From Tribonema minus (Eukaryota; Sar; Xanthophyceae; Tribonematales; Tribonemataceae), in the NCBI GenBank assembly GCA_017506865.1, contig JAFCMP010000046.1:1426001-1490000 (forward strand): a DNA stretch of 64,000 bases, read 5' to 3'. A program made the translations under genes and the position numbers. The notes under the pieces were generated by a model. That model ran no database searches. It was not told the origin of the DNA and saw only the letters and a program-made list of their open reading frames with translations. Positions 1 through 10,852 of the stretch are shown in pieces. Position 1 is the stretch's first letter. Each line of letters begins with the position of its first letter.

Positions 1-2214
1 AACCGCTGAGAGTGTCCTTAGTGGCAATGCCCCGCACCAGCAGATAGCCCACTGCCGCTATGCCTCCCACTGCCATGGCAATGTACGTGAGGACGTTGGC
101 GCGAATGGCGGCCTTGATGCGCTTGCGCCACCTGCAGGTGAAGTATGCACAGTTGGGTGAATCAATTCAATTCACAGTGAAAATGAGACAAAGTCTGTGT
201 CAAGGGTTAGAGTTCGGGTGAAGGTTGAAGTGGGGTTAGGTTAGGGTTAGTCCTGTATTGCCCCATGGCAACAGAAGAAATGACATTGGGCGCAGATTGC
301 GGCGTATGCACAATCAGCCACTGCGCATCATCTGCAGAGTTGGTATTTGATGCTGATCCTCATCCCCATCCCTTGCTTAGACACAGCACTTGAGAAAGGA
401 GGCTTGACATTGCTGTCTAAATGTTCACAGTCATTTCATGAACAAACCCCCAGGCCAACAACACCTTTGTGAGGGAGGGCACTCTCGTCACCAGCGCGTT
501 CTGTCATACTCGACAGCAAGACATCAACATGACGCCTGCTTGAAGAGCAAGACCAATACTTACGCAAGCCACAGTGCCTGCATCACATGCAATGCGCGCA
601 TGCCAACCAGCCCTCCCCCGCTAACCCTACCCCTAGCCCTCACCCCCTTAAAGCCACATCTGCGATTGCAGAAGCCCTACATACGACCGCTGTGCTGCCA
701 ATGACGCCCCAGCCACTCACGTGAGCTCCCCCGCTGCCCACGCCGCATTCATGATGGGCATCACCAGCCACGCCAGCACAAAGGTGCTCCAGTACACCGT
801 GTACCAAGCGTACCCCAGCCACGCGCTGCTGTCGCCGTGCACCTGAGCATCCGCTATGTCTGCTGGCAGCAGCAGCGTACCGCTCAGGCCCATGTACCAG
901 GCAAACAGCTGCGCAAGGTAAACGAGGGCACACATTGCATGGGATCGTTGCGTCAGGCATGAAGCACAGGGAAAACTGAAGACAAGGTGGCTGAAGATTG
1001 GCGGTCCATGCATGAAATGCAGAGCTGCTTCATCTTTACCAGAGCAGAGGGTGTGGCGTAACAGGAGCAGCCGTGGCAGCGGCAGTATGGTATCGTGCGA
1101 TGGACGCACATGAGAAAGCACAGTCGAAAGCCTGATGCTGTGAAGAATAAAGCGTTGCTCGGATGTTCAAAAATGAGTTGACCAATGAGTCAGAAGCCAG
1201 GGCCTCGCAGCCATTGCTGCAGCAATGTGTGGCAATCGCTAATCGTCAAGGCATAGTATGGTGCATAGAGCAGCGGCTCCAGACGCTGAAATGGGTCTCG
1301 TGCTTAAATAGTCGAGCATCGGGGGTACATAAAGTTCAACTTGGGCTGCGCCAGGGTCAGGTGCACGCAGTACATGGCAGGACAAGTGCAGCCGAAGACG
1401 TGCATAGTCACTTCATTCAAGTGCAAGTTGTGCAGATTGCCTTGATGCCACGATTACGCTGTAACCTGCAACTGGACCCCTTGGTGAGACAAGTGATTGA
1501 AGTCGTTTCTGTGATGACGCTTCGGCCATGAGCACTCTGCTCTGACGTGCATGAGGCATGGAAGTTTTCATGCGAAGCTCTGACATGCCTTCCCTGCACC
1601 GCAATGAAAAATTGGCTTGAGTCAATGTGTGTGTACTCCACACGGCTGCCACAAGTGTGCGTCTGCAATGTAGTGCTGATGTGATTCCAATGACCTATGC
1701 CACAGCCGCGAGTGAGCTTTCACTAGCAGGTAGCCTCTGCAGCAAGCCTCCCATGCACAGTTGAAGTTGACCGTGCACTGAAAAGCCTGCCTGCAGCCAA
1801 CAGGAGTTGTACGTGTTCGTTTCCAGATGTCACGTCCGGCCATGTAACGTTTAGGCATGCATTTCAGCATGCCTTGAGCCAGTACTCAAGCGCAACGAGA
1901 CCGTAGAACAGTCGCGACTCGTCACACTTCAAGGGATGCGCAAGGCGGTGTGTGGCCGCACGAAGTAGACAAGAGCAAGCAGCAAGTCTGGCTCAAAGCA
2001 CTCAAGCACTTGTGGGGCATGCAATTGTCATCAGCACAGCTGATGTTTGTGCAGCAGACACAGGCAACCCACTTACCACGACGCCGCTGACGAACTTGGG
2101 TACCATCGGTGCCCTGAAATACCACACCATGCCCCATGTGACAAACAGGAGAGCCGTCAGCTCTGCTGCTATGAAAGCCAAAAGCTCCCGCTCCTCCTGC
2201 TTGAGGTCACTCAT
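1..2214 (-). CDS. LMBR1-like membrane protein (LMBRD2 type), 5' half
   Basis: Three exons are visible on the minus strand: 2214-2077 (46 codons), 908-721, and 131 to beyond position 1. Phases fit (0, then 2), each intron is GT-AG, and the reading frame continues off the window. Exon 1 starts at ATG 2214 (MSDLKQEE) and holds a first membrane segment. Exon 2 reads LFAWYMGLSGTLLLPADIAD, then YWSTFVLAWLVMPIMNAAWA and GELT. Exon 3 starts WRKRIKAAIRANVLTYIA and leads into another membrane segment. The order LLP-(L/A)-D, YW-x4-L-x-WL-x-P-x-M and GE(F)T followed by K-x-(K/R)-x-A is that of the LMBR1/LMBRD2 family, multi-pass proteins of about nine membrane spans; their role is poorly defined (LMBRD2 has been linked to GPCR signalling). 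The start is chosen at the first ATG; an in-frame GTG 24 bases upstream is unlikely in a eukaryote. Intron 1 is long (1,168 bp) and holds nothing recognisable. Confidence 0.8.
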
Positions 2215-2500
2215 CGCCGCCACCGCCTGGCTCTCCACTCGTCACCGGGAGCAAGTGCGCCTCGCCCTCTCGCCCTCAAAACAGCCCTCACCCTCCGGTG
2301 CGCCTGACCGTCGAGCTGCTGATAGTTTCTCTCAGCTGCTTTGCCTATCGCTGCTGCCTTGCTTCCTTACGCCATTTTCCCTCACAAAAACTGAACTGCG
2401 TTTGCGCAGCACTTGGAAGTTTCGTGCTGATCATCATCAATCGCGCCGAGTGATCCTCAAAGATCGCCACCGCTGGCAGAGCAGCAGCGACAGCGCCAGG
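2215..2500. promoter_or_regulatory. Shared upstream region of LMBR1-like and UBL-PUB genes
   Basis: The two start codons (2214 minus, 2501 plus) are 286 bp apart and diverge, so this interval must hold both 5' UTRs and probably a common promoter. No clear TATA box is seen. The function is inferred from position only. Confidence 0.45.
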
Positions 2501-5282
2501 ATGGGAGATGAATGGAAGGTCAACGTCAAATTCACAACGGGAGGAGATGGAAGCGGCGGCACTCTGATCTTGCCTTCACAGGCAAACACCACAATCGCCC
2601 AACTCAAGTCTGCCATCACGGAGCAGCTAGGCAAAGCAACCAAACGCATCATCTTTCAAGGCAGAGTCCTCAGCAAGGATGAGGCAACGCTCGCCGAGAT
2701 GAAGGTGCAGGACGGCCAAACAATCCACGTACAGCCTAACATGGCAGCCGCTGCTGCCGCAGCACCGGCGGCACCGGCTCCTTCTGCTGCTGGCGCTGCT
2801 GCTGCTGCCACTGGCGCCGCTGCTGTCGCTGCTGGCGGGCGACCGGCTCCTTCAGCAGCCGAGGCGGCCGAGATGGGGCGCCTCGGAAGGGCTCTTGTGG
2901 ACATGCACGCGCCTCGATCGCCGATGCAGGCCGCTCTGCAGGAAGTGCAGCGGCAACCAGTGCCCACTGCGCAGGCCCTTATCAACACCCTGCTGAAGGT
3001 GCGTTGACAGCTAATACTGCAGGGGGTATGGCTGATGAGAAGTAGTGCTTGGCTGATCTGCACATATGTTGGTAGCTGAATGCATGTACCCTCTACCGGG
3101 ATGTCTCCTGCCAGGACACAATTAGTCGGCAAAGTCAGCTGTTGCTCACAAAGTCCGCGACACTCACATGCAATGCGGACATGCAATGCGGACCGCCTTG
3201 TGATTGAAAAGCTCACTTGTTTCATTGGCAGTTGCTGTGCGACGACCAAACGTACTCGTAACGCGACTGTCTGCGTTGCGGCAACACAACGAGGTGTCCT
3301 CAGTTCAGGCAAGGACAACCGGCCAGTTGCCTCAGAGATGTCCATTTGCGTTTACTGGTGCATTTGGGGCGAGCCATACAACAGCTCTTCTAAGGGTATT
3401 GTCTGGCTGCTTGGCAGCTTGCAAGTCAGCACTGCTTGTTCCCACAGCCCCGCTGCAACATGAGAGAATGAGTGATGTTTCAACACCTGAAGCTAAAGCG
3501 TATTGCCCTCAAAAATGCAGTTTCGAAAGTGTGGAAGCCTTTGCCACTCAAGTTTTTCTGTGATATGCAGTCTACAAAGCCGCTATAAGTAGCGCGCAGC
3601 CACGGTTCCTCCCTTCCCCCTTCGTCGCATGTCCTGAGCACTGCTTCCCGTGTGCTCTTCCTTGCAACCCACCGCAGGTAGCAGACAACATCATCAACCA
3701 CCCCCTGGAGGAGAAGTACCGCAGCATCAAGAAGTCCAACAAGTCCTTTGCGGCGCGTGTGGGGAATGTGCCAGGCGGCGCCGCTGCCATACAAGCGCTG
3801 GGCTTCACAGACTCCCCCACCGTCCCTGACACATGGGTACTCCTGCCTAGCGCTGACGCGTGGCCAACCCTACGACAGGGGCGTGACCTCCTCCAATCGA
3901 CTTTGAGCAGTCTCGGCACTGCCGCGCCACCCCCCCCTTCAGGGGGAATGGGTGCCGGCGGGGGGGCTGGTATGGGTATGGGTATGCGAGCCGGGGGGGC
4001 GGGGGCGATGGGGGGAATGGAGGCGGCGATGGGGGCTGCGATGAGGGACCCGGCTATGCTGCAGCGAGCCATGCAGGATCCCAGGGTGCAGCAGATGATC
4101 AACAGCGATCCGGTGAGTCATCTGTTGAATTTGAAGTCTCGCCAAGGTAGTAGTGAATCGTGGCTTGTACTGTACGACTCTTTCCAAGACGTTGGGGCGC
4201 AAGCACGAAGCTTATAGCATGGGCTGCTTCTTTAATGATGATCAGGAATGCTCGTGTGCGAGCTGGTAGCAAGACTGTTGTCAAATGATGACAGTAACGC
4301 AGCACCTGCTGCCGCATTTGGCTGCAACTACACAGACTACTTGCAAGAATGAGAGTTGTCCACAGCTGCGACATAGTGCTCATGTTTAGCTCAAATCTTC
4401 ACCAAACACTGCGGCCCGGTGCCATGCATCGTCACTTTAAAAAGCTGGACCCTGTTGTGAATCATCAGTGACGCAGTGATGCTGGACTGGCTTGTGGGGT
4501 CTTGTAGTCTTGAGCTTCTGCAAGATACACATTGCCATGATTAGTTTAAAACGCTTTGAATTTTTACTCAAAGACAACGTAACACGCTTTGCTCCTGCCT
4601 TTCCACATATTGGCTGCCTAATTACTATGTGAAGTCTGCATTGGGGTCGGCAATTACCATATTCAACATCTTGCGGAACCTGAAACATGTGCCAAGTGCG
4701 CATATGTACTGCGACAACATCATGTGTCTCAAGTAACTACCTATCCTTGCCATGATGTGCGGTACTTCTGTTGCTACTTCAAGCCACCAAACTACACCCT
4801 CTGCACTTCAAATAATCGTTACTTTGAGCCATGTGTTGCACCCGCTGCGGGGCTCGTTGCACTCCATCGGCATGCCTGCCTGCCCCCCTCAACACCTGCG
4901 TTGTCGCGTCCGCTACCTGCTGATCGCTGCCGCACCACAGCGCATGGCGGCGCAGATGCAAGCCTTGGCTCAGAACCCCGCCATGATGCAGCAGATGATG
5001 TCTGCCATGCAGTCAAATCCCGCACTGCTGCAGCAGGCTCAGCAGATGGCCGCAGGGGGCGGCGCTGGGGGTCTTGGAGGGGGGTATCAGGGGGGTTATG
5101 CACCCCCTCCCCCCGCCCTTGCCCCCACCCGTGCAGCTGAATTTGACTTCTCACCCGCGGGCTTTGCTGCGCCGGGTTCCATACCAGCTGGGGGCGGGGG
5201 CGGGGGAGAAGAGGATGATATGGAGATGACGGAAGACGAACTGATTGCAGAGGCCATTCAGCGCTCTCTGCAAGAAAGGTAG
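2501..5282 (+). CDS. Ubiquitin-system adaptor: UBL-PUB-STI1-UIM protein
   Basis: Exons 2501-2998, 3678-4112 and 4941-5282 join in phase 0 to 424 residues. Residues about 4-80 form a ubiquitin-like domain (IAQLKSAITEQLG, IIFQGRVLSKDEATLAEM, DGQTIHVQ). An Ala/Pro-rich linker follows. Exon 2 opens with a PUB (PUG) domain, residues about 166-245 (IINHPLEEKYRSIKKSNKSF, GGAAAIQALGF), the fold that binds the p97/Cdc48 tail in PNGase and UBXN6. Gly/Met-rich STI1-like repeats come next (MRDPAMLQRAMQDPRVQQMI; ALAQNPAMMQQMMSAMQSNP) as in ubiquilins, and the C-terminus is a ubiquitin-interacting motif (EDELIAEAIQRSLQE). By family knowledge it should carry ubiquitinated clients between p97 and the proteasome. 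Exon calls rest on GT-AG sites and domain continuity. The stop at 5280-5282 lies inside AAAGGTAG, which could also be a splice donor; two further exon-like stretches follow downstream (separate entry). Confidence 0.82.
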
Positions 5283-6735
5283 TCGCTTGCTGCCTACTGA
5301 AAGGGGCAGCTTCTTGCAGGGGGCGGGCGTTGGTGCTTTGCTGCTGCACAGTGAAGGCGAGGCCTCTGTTTGTGAGTGAATGTACAGCTGATTTTTGGTG
5401 TCATGCCCACTGGCAGTCTATGTTTTGAAGGCACTGCAAGTCTGTTGTGCGCCTGCATGCTCGGATGTGCTAGCCATCTGCATGCGTCTATGCTACTTGG
5501 ATGCTTGTGATGCTGTACCAGTAGCGGCGCACACAGGTGTACATGTCATCATATTCATGTTGTGCAATCGCTTGCAGTGGCGCTTTTGAAGGACAGGGAG
5601 CAGCTACAGTCAGTTAACGCGGCAATGATGAATCCATTACCGGACGACACAGGTAGGTAGTATGATCTGCTCCTAATGCAGCAGCGTATGATCAGACATG
5701 AGGTGGACGTTAGGCAACCGGCACACATGTATTGAATTCACAAACCGCACTCTGATATCCCACGCTTTGACAAGGTGCAACACGTGCTTGACAATGCTCA
5801 CAAAAGATCTTTTTGGGGTGTCAGCTCATGCTGTAGCTGTTGGCTCATGTCGTAGCTGCTGTTGCCACTGTGCCTGCGTCCGCTTTCTTTACTGCAGGAA
5901 AACGACCAAAGTCCGCTGCTGCAGATTTACCATTTACCCTCACAGCGTGAACCACATTCATCACAAGTACACCAAGTACACGGCGGCGGCGTTTGAGTGG
6001 TTGTCGTTGAGACACTTTCAGACTGTCACACGACATGTAGATTCCGTACAGCGAGCTTCAAGTTAGATGCCATCATCTGGGCTTTTTCGCGCCCTGAGCG
6101 AGAATTAATAAAAAGTACACCCCTATGAAGTCGTGCCGTCTGTACACTGTTGACGATGCCTCAAGCCATAATGCTTGTGGTGCTGTTCACAGCGTTCGAC
6201 ATAATCGTGGCTTTGTCTGAGTGCATGCTGCTTGCTGCACTGCATCCACAAAATCAAAGTAGCGTTTCAGCACATGTACCTGGTAAAATTCGAAGTGGCA
6301 AACACGTCTGCTTGCCTGGCGCATATGTCCCAGTCCATGACTCAGGTTATGTCTCCGCCCCGGCATTACCAAACGCAGTGCAAATCAAAGTTCATGGCAA
6401 TTTACTGGAATGCTGCGCACACATGTCGCAACGTCCTCTGCAGCATCCGTCGCGAGTGGATCCATGGACCCAGTTTCCACTACAACACATCAAGCTAGCA
6501 GGCAGGAAGGCATCACTCAATGTGGCTTGCCGATCACGCACGTTCGCCTAGTCATTGGTTGAGCCGCTGACGAGCGCGTGCTTCAACCTTCAACCTTGAA
6601 CTCGCACGCGCGGAGAGTCACAACGTTGAAATTCGGTGCTTTCAGAGCGCGGATCACTCCAAGGCAGCACCTGAGCTAGCTACCTGTTTCAACACATCGT
6701 CCCTTCGCTACCTTCCGTCAAGCGCCAGCAGCATT
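5283..6735 (+). other. Intergenic region with two exon-like stretches
   Basis: Two short open stretches are bounded by splice-like sites: 5578-5652 (after TTGCAG, before GTAGG) and 5897-5950 (after ACTGCAG, ending in TGA). Read together they give LLKDREQLQSVNAAMM, then NPLPDDTGKRPKSAAADLPF and a short tail. The phase does not fit a splice from the 5280 donor-like site of the UBL-PUB gene: that site would be phase 2, and phase 1 is needed. They may be an alternative 3' end, remnants, or chance. Nothing else in this interval looks coding. Confidence 0.25.
6074..6119 (+). repeat. 46-bp dispersed repeat, copy 1
   Basis: The sequence begins CATCTGGGCTTTTTCGCGCC and ends AAAAGTACA. It recurs at 45355-45400 with two mismatches in 46 bases, about 39 kb away and on the same strand. 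A looser relative (TTTTCGCGCCCCAAGCGGAAG) lies near 7838-7860. It is probably a fragment of a mobile or satellite-like family; no terminal repeats or coding sequence are visible. Confidence 0.6.
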
Positions 6736-9453
6736 ATGGCTCTCATCAACCGACCATGGGGCAGCATGATGGATCCCACTGTGGAGCCTCTCAGCCGCTT
6801 CCGGAATGACTTCGACAGGATGTGGGAGGTAAGGCCTGTTTCCTGCCTCCCGAGGTTGCGCCAGCCGCAGATGATGAGGCATAGAGCTCGTACCGCCATA
6901 CCTCCACCTGGAGTGCATTGAATTGGTGTCCTCTGCATGCATGTTTCAAAAAGTCGAGCCCGGACTGACGATAGAGGCACGCGGCGTTGCGCCTGCATGC
7001 TACTGGATCGCGTCGCTGCGGTGGCTTGCTTTGAGCTGTACTCGGCGGCACTGATTACTGCTGACCACACACGCATCTCGTACAAGCACCCAAGGCCAAC
7101 GTTCCCACCTGAGTGCGTCGTGTGCAATGAGATTGAAGTTGAAGGTTAAGGAGGCTCAGGAAAAGAGAGGCCTGTGCCGCTTCATTCAAAAGTTATCTGC
7201 CAAAACGGCAGTCAGGTTCAGAGTCTTAGATTTTGATGGTGCCCCGCCGGCTTTGCTGGTCAAAGTGGCGCAAATCACAGCTTGCCCTCCCTTGTCTATG
7301 CATCTGGTACAGCGCTGCGACCACTGCCTGCCGCTGGCCTGGCCTCGGATCATTCGTATCATCACACTTGATCACCTCAACTGCTGCATGCATCATGTGC
7401 CATGCTCTACAGAGACTGCCACCGGACCTTTCAGTTCAAGCCCGCTTCAAGCCTCACTTCTCTCCAACATTCTTGAGAGAAGATGTCCCCATGCGACAGC
7501 AGCACCCCCCAAACCCTCCCCCTGTCGCTGAACCCCCCCCCCTCACAGGACATGACCGCCGACATGTTCGGCCCCGAGATGGGTATGGGTGAAGAGTGGG
7601 GCACACAGGTCCCCGTCAGCACGGGGGCAGTTGCCCCTGGCCGTGGCCGCCGCCGCATGCGCATGCCCGGTGCCAGGCGCCTCGGCAAGGTGCTCAACAT
7701 GGACATCCGGGATGTCGATAACCGCTATGAAGTCAGGTACGCTCGCGTTATCTCAGTGGGGAAAGCGTGCATAGGCTCAGATGGCTATCGATAGGTGCAC
7801 ATGTGTCGTATACAGAGGTGGCGCAGAATACTCCAGGGTTTTCGCGCCCCAAGCGGAAGTAAATCCAAGTATATGAAGTATACAATTGTGATCAGCTCCT
7901 GCGGCGTCTGGCTTGTGCACACCAGCTGGCTGTGGTATTGCGTTGGCTGCTGTGTCAGGTGCACTGCTGTGGATGCGTAGCTGGCTAGCTTCAAGATGTT
8001 GCACACAACGCTGCCCGCAGGCAATGCATCGGATGTGTGTGCGTACGCAGCCGTGTGCCTTGGCGCCTGGTCTTGTGTCACTGATGCGTGCATCGCATAT
8101 CCTCTGGTCGAGGAAGCCTTACGCACACTCTTTCAAATGCACTCTCAAGCAGCCGTTTCGTTGCCTTGCGGAATCCATCACAAACAGCACGATGGCGTTG
8201 GTATGTAGACCATGACGCATCACGTACATTTTCTTCACCATACTTTGCAAGCAAGTACGATGCATCACCTACAATTTTCTTCAACATATTTTGCAAGCAT
8301 ACTTCAAGTTCTATATGGTGACACTCCACGCTCTCTCGTTGCCCCAGGGTCGACTGCCCGGGCGTCAGCAAGGAGGACATTAACATCTCAGTCGACGACA
8401 GCGACAACACCATCACCGTGGAGGCCATGCGCCCCCAAGAGCACGAGAAGGAGGGGGAAGAGAAGGGCAAGCAGGGGTCCTACCTCACCCGCGAGATCCC
8501 CCATGGCAAGATGCACAGGATCTGCCCCCTGCCCGCCGACGCTGACGTGAACAAGGCCGAAGTCACCTTCAACGTGAGTTTTGTCGATTGCGTTTACCTG
8601 TGTTGTAGTGAGGCAGTGCGTTGTTATTGAAGGCATGTTGACTCGTGACTGCAACAGATAAGATGGGGGTGCAAAATACGGCCATTTTAACTGCAATCGC
8701 ATTTATATGGCAGCAGCGTCGTTCTTCACATTATGTCTACCCGCTAAGACTTTCATGTAGCCAGCCTTTGACCACAAGTCAAGAACTTGTAAGACATGAA
8801 TGCAGCTGTGGCATGGTAGAACAATGAACATTGGCAAATGAAATGTCATGGCAAAGCATGTATGCAAGAAAGCTTTGTGTCGGAGTCTGTGAAAAAAACA
8901 AATTATGTGACCTGCCATTGACTGCACTCGTATAATGTAGGTTTCACTTCAGGGCGTGTTGTAGCTGCGAGTCTGGACCGCAGCAGTGCTCAGGCTCTCT
9001 GCGCCATTTCATGTGGTGTTTGCCAAGGCCTCTAATCGTCCTGCCATTTCACCACAAGTCAATGCAGCATGACGGCCAGCCCTACTACATGCCACATGTG
9101 CAAGTTGTATGTTGAACGCACTTCTGGGCAAACTTCATGTTTAATGCTCGCATGAGCGTGGTTGCTGTTATTTCAGGTTGCTCATTGGCCGCTGTCTGCA
9201 CCACTGTTACTACTTGCCTCAGGGCGTTTTACCGTCAATATGATTCGCTTACAACTGCGTGTATCAACAGCCCTGGGGCCTTACGCAGTGCCATAGATAT
9301 GCATTGAAACGCAGGTCTGGCAGTGCACGCAGTCCAAGCTTCAGCTGAACGCGCCTCCACTCCGCTCTTATGTTGCTGCTGCAGAACGGCACGCTGCGCA
9401 TGACGGTCCCCAAGAGCGGCGCCGCAGCTGGCAAGAGGCTTGATATCAAGTGA
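6736..9453 (+). CDS. Small heat-shock protein (HSP20 / alpha-crystallin)
   Basis: Four exons (6736-6828, 7549-7736, 8348-8573, 9385-9453) join in consistent phases (0, 2, 0) to 191 residues. Exon 1 is the short N-terminal arm (PWGSMMDP, PLSRFRNDFDRMWE). The alpha-crystallin domain spans roughly residues 78-180: MDIRDVDNRYEVRVDCPGVS, KEDINISV, then a charged loop (EHEKEGEEKGKQGSY), PLPADADVNKAEVTF and NNGTLRMTVPK. The GxLxxxVPK ending is diagnostic. The C-terminus DIK ends close behind the domain, with no I-x-I tail motif. Such proteins are ATP-independent holdase chaperones. Neither an organelle signal peptide nor an ER-retention tail is seen, so a cytosolic site is likely. I saw no convincing array of heat-shock elements just upstream. 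Confidence 0.9.
8212..8302 (+). repeat. Tandem duplication inside HSP20 intron 2
   Basis: Two adjacent copies of about 46 bp share the core GCATCAC-TACA-TTTTCTTCA-CATA-TTTGCAAGCA, with a few substitutions. They lie just before exon 3 and contain no splice site. Confidence 0.7.
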
Positions 9454-10852
9454 GCACCCGCAGCAACGCTCATCAGAGCGTCAGTTCAAGAGGTTCCACA
9501 AATCAGGAGCGTCTACTTCACCAGCAACGGGAGGACGCCGCCTTGGGCGATGGCGACGCTGCCGACGAGGGTTGCTCATGTTGCACAGCTCAGCAGCATT
9601 CGCGTAGGAGAGTACGCAAGGGAGCACACAGGGCTATCTTGAGCCCGTGCCTGTATAATACTCCGAATGCACAGTAGGGACTGCAGTTGACACCTGGGCT
9701 TCATGTTGAACGGCAACTCAGTCTCACCTTCATTAAACTTTCATTTCTATTTGCTCTCGTCACATCACATGCAGGTAGAGGCAACATGCCTGAGCATGTG
9801 TTGGAGATGCATTGGCACATCGGGTCATGGCAGCGTTGGGCGGTAAGTTGGCGGCAGAGCGGCGCTGGAAGCAGCCCCCCAGTGGCTGTAAATAAACAGC
9901 ACAGTTGCATTCACATATCGTTAGGTCAGACCAGGTGTTCCTGTTTGTCTGCTTCTTTCCGCTCATGCATGGCTCTGCTACAGTACCTCCCTGAGCTGCT
10001 TGCTCTTGTACAACTCTTGGATGCTCCCTTGACTGCCCTGTGTTTGAACTGTGGTCCCTCCCGTCGTGCACCTGTTAAATCTGTGTTCATCTGCCGCTGA
10101 TGGCATGTCACATGTGTAATGCACGTGGATATATTCACTTCAAGTGTGTACTCACGGGCTGGCGTATTCTTGGGGGATTGTGGTGCGTCAGTAAGATTTC
10201 ACGAGCAAGTAGTTTGTGGAGCAATGTGCATTGAAGCAAAACAAAGAGTTGATGACTCGTCACTCATTGGTGGTTGCCAAACACATGCGGTACCAGCATA
10301 TCTTGAGTGGTGTGCTAGTGCGTGCAGCTGGCAGGTAGGATCGTTTTCAATGTGATATGCCAATGCATGTGAGCTAGAGCGACTCGACATAATTACATGA
10401 TTATGGTCAGAATTGTCTCACTACTCACTACTGCGTACACACCACTTACAACTGCTGTGCTCCTGCCCATCCATGAGCACTGGCAGCTTCATGGCGCTTC
10501 AACAAGTTGGTGCCTGCTCAATCAGTCAAAGCCGCCCATATCAGTGTATAAGATGTGCTGCTCCACTCCATGAGCATTCCAGAGTAGAGAGGGGTGTGTC
10601 GTTCCGTCACCACTGGCGTCCGTGTGAGTTTTTCGAAGTCGGCGCTCTCGCGGCTGATTGAACGTACACAAAAACCAGCAATGTTCTGCAACGTGCTCAT
10701 GCCGCAGAGCAGAGCGTGTTAGTGTGTCCTACTCCGTTGTTACGAATGTAACTGTCACGAAAAAAAAATGAACTGAACTGTCGGAGCGGTGAGTGGAGGG
10801 AGGCCTCGGACGCGACATCAACTGTCCTGATTCATCATATCTTGCTAGCAGC
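9454..10852. other. Intergenic, no gene recognised
   Basis: Open frames here are short, start at non-ATG codons or lack protein-like composition on both strands. I see no RNA gene or mobile element. An A8 run lies just upstream of the next gene (about 10760-10768). Confidence 0.5.

Noticed and set aside
1952..3007. Upstream extension of the UBL gene to a 351-codon frame
   Set aside because: The extra 180 codons overlap the LMBR1-like first exon on the other strand and are not protein-like; the UBL fold starts right after ATG 2501.
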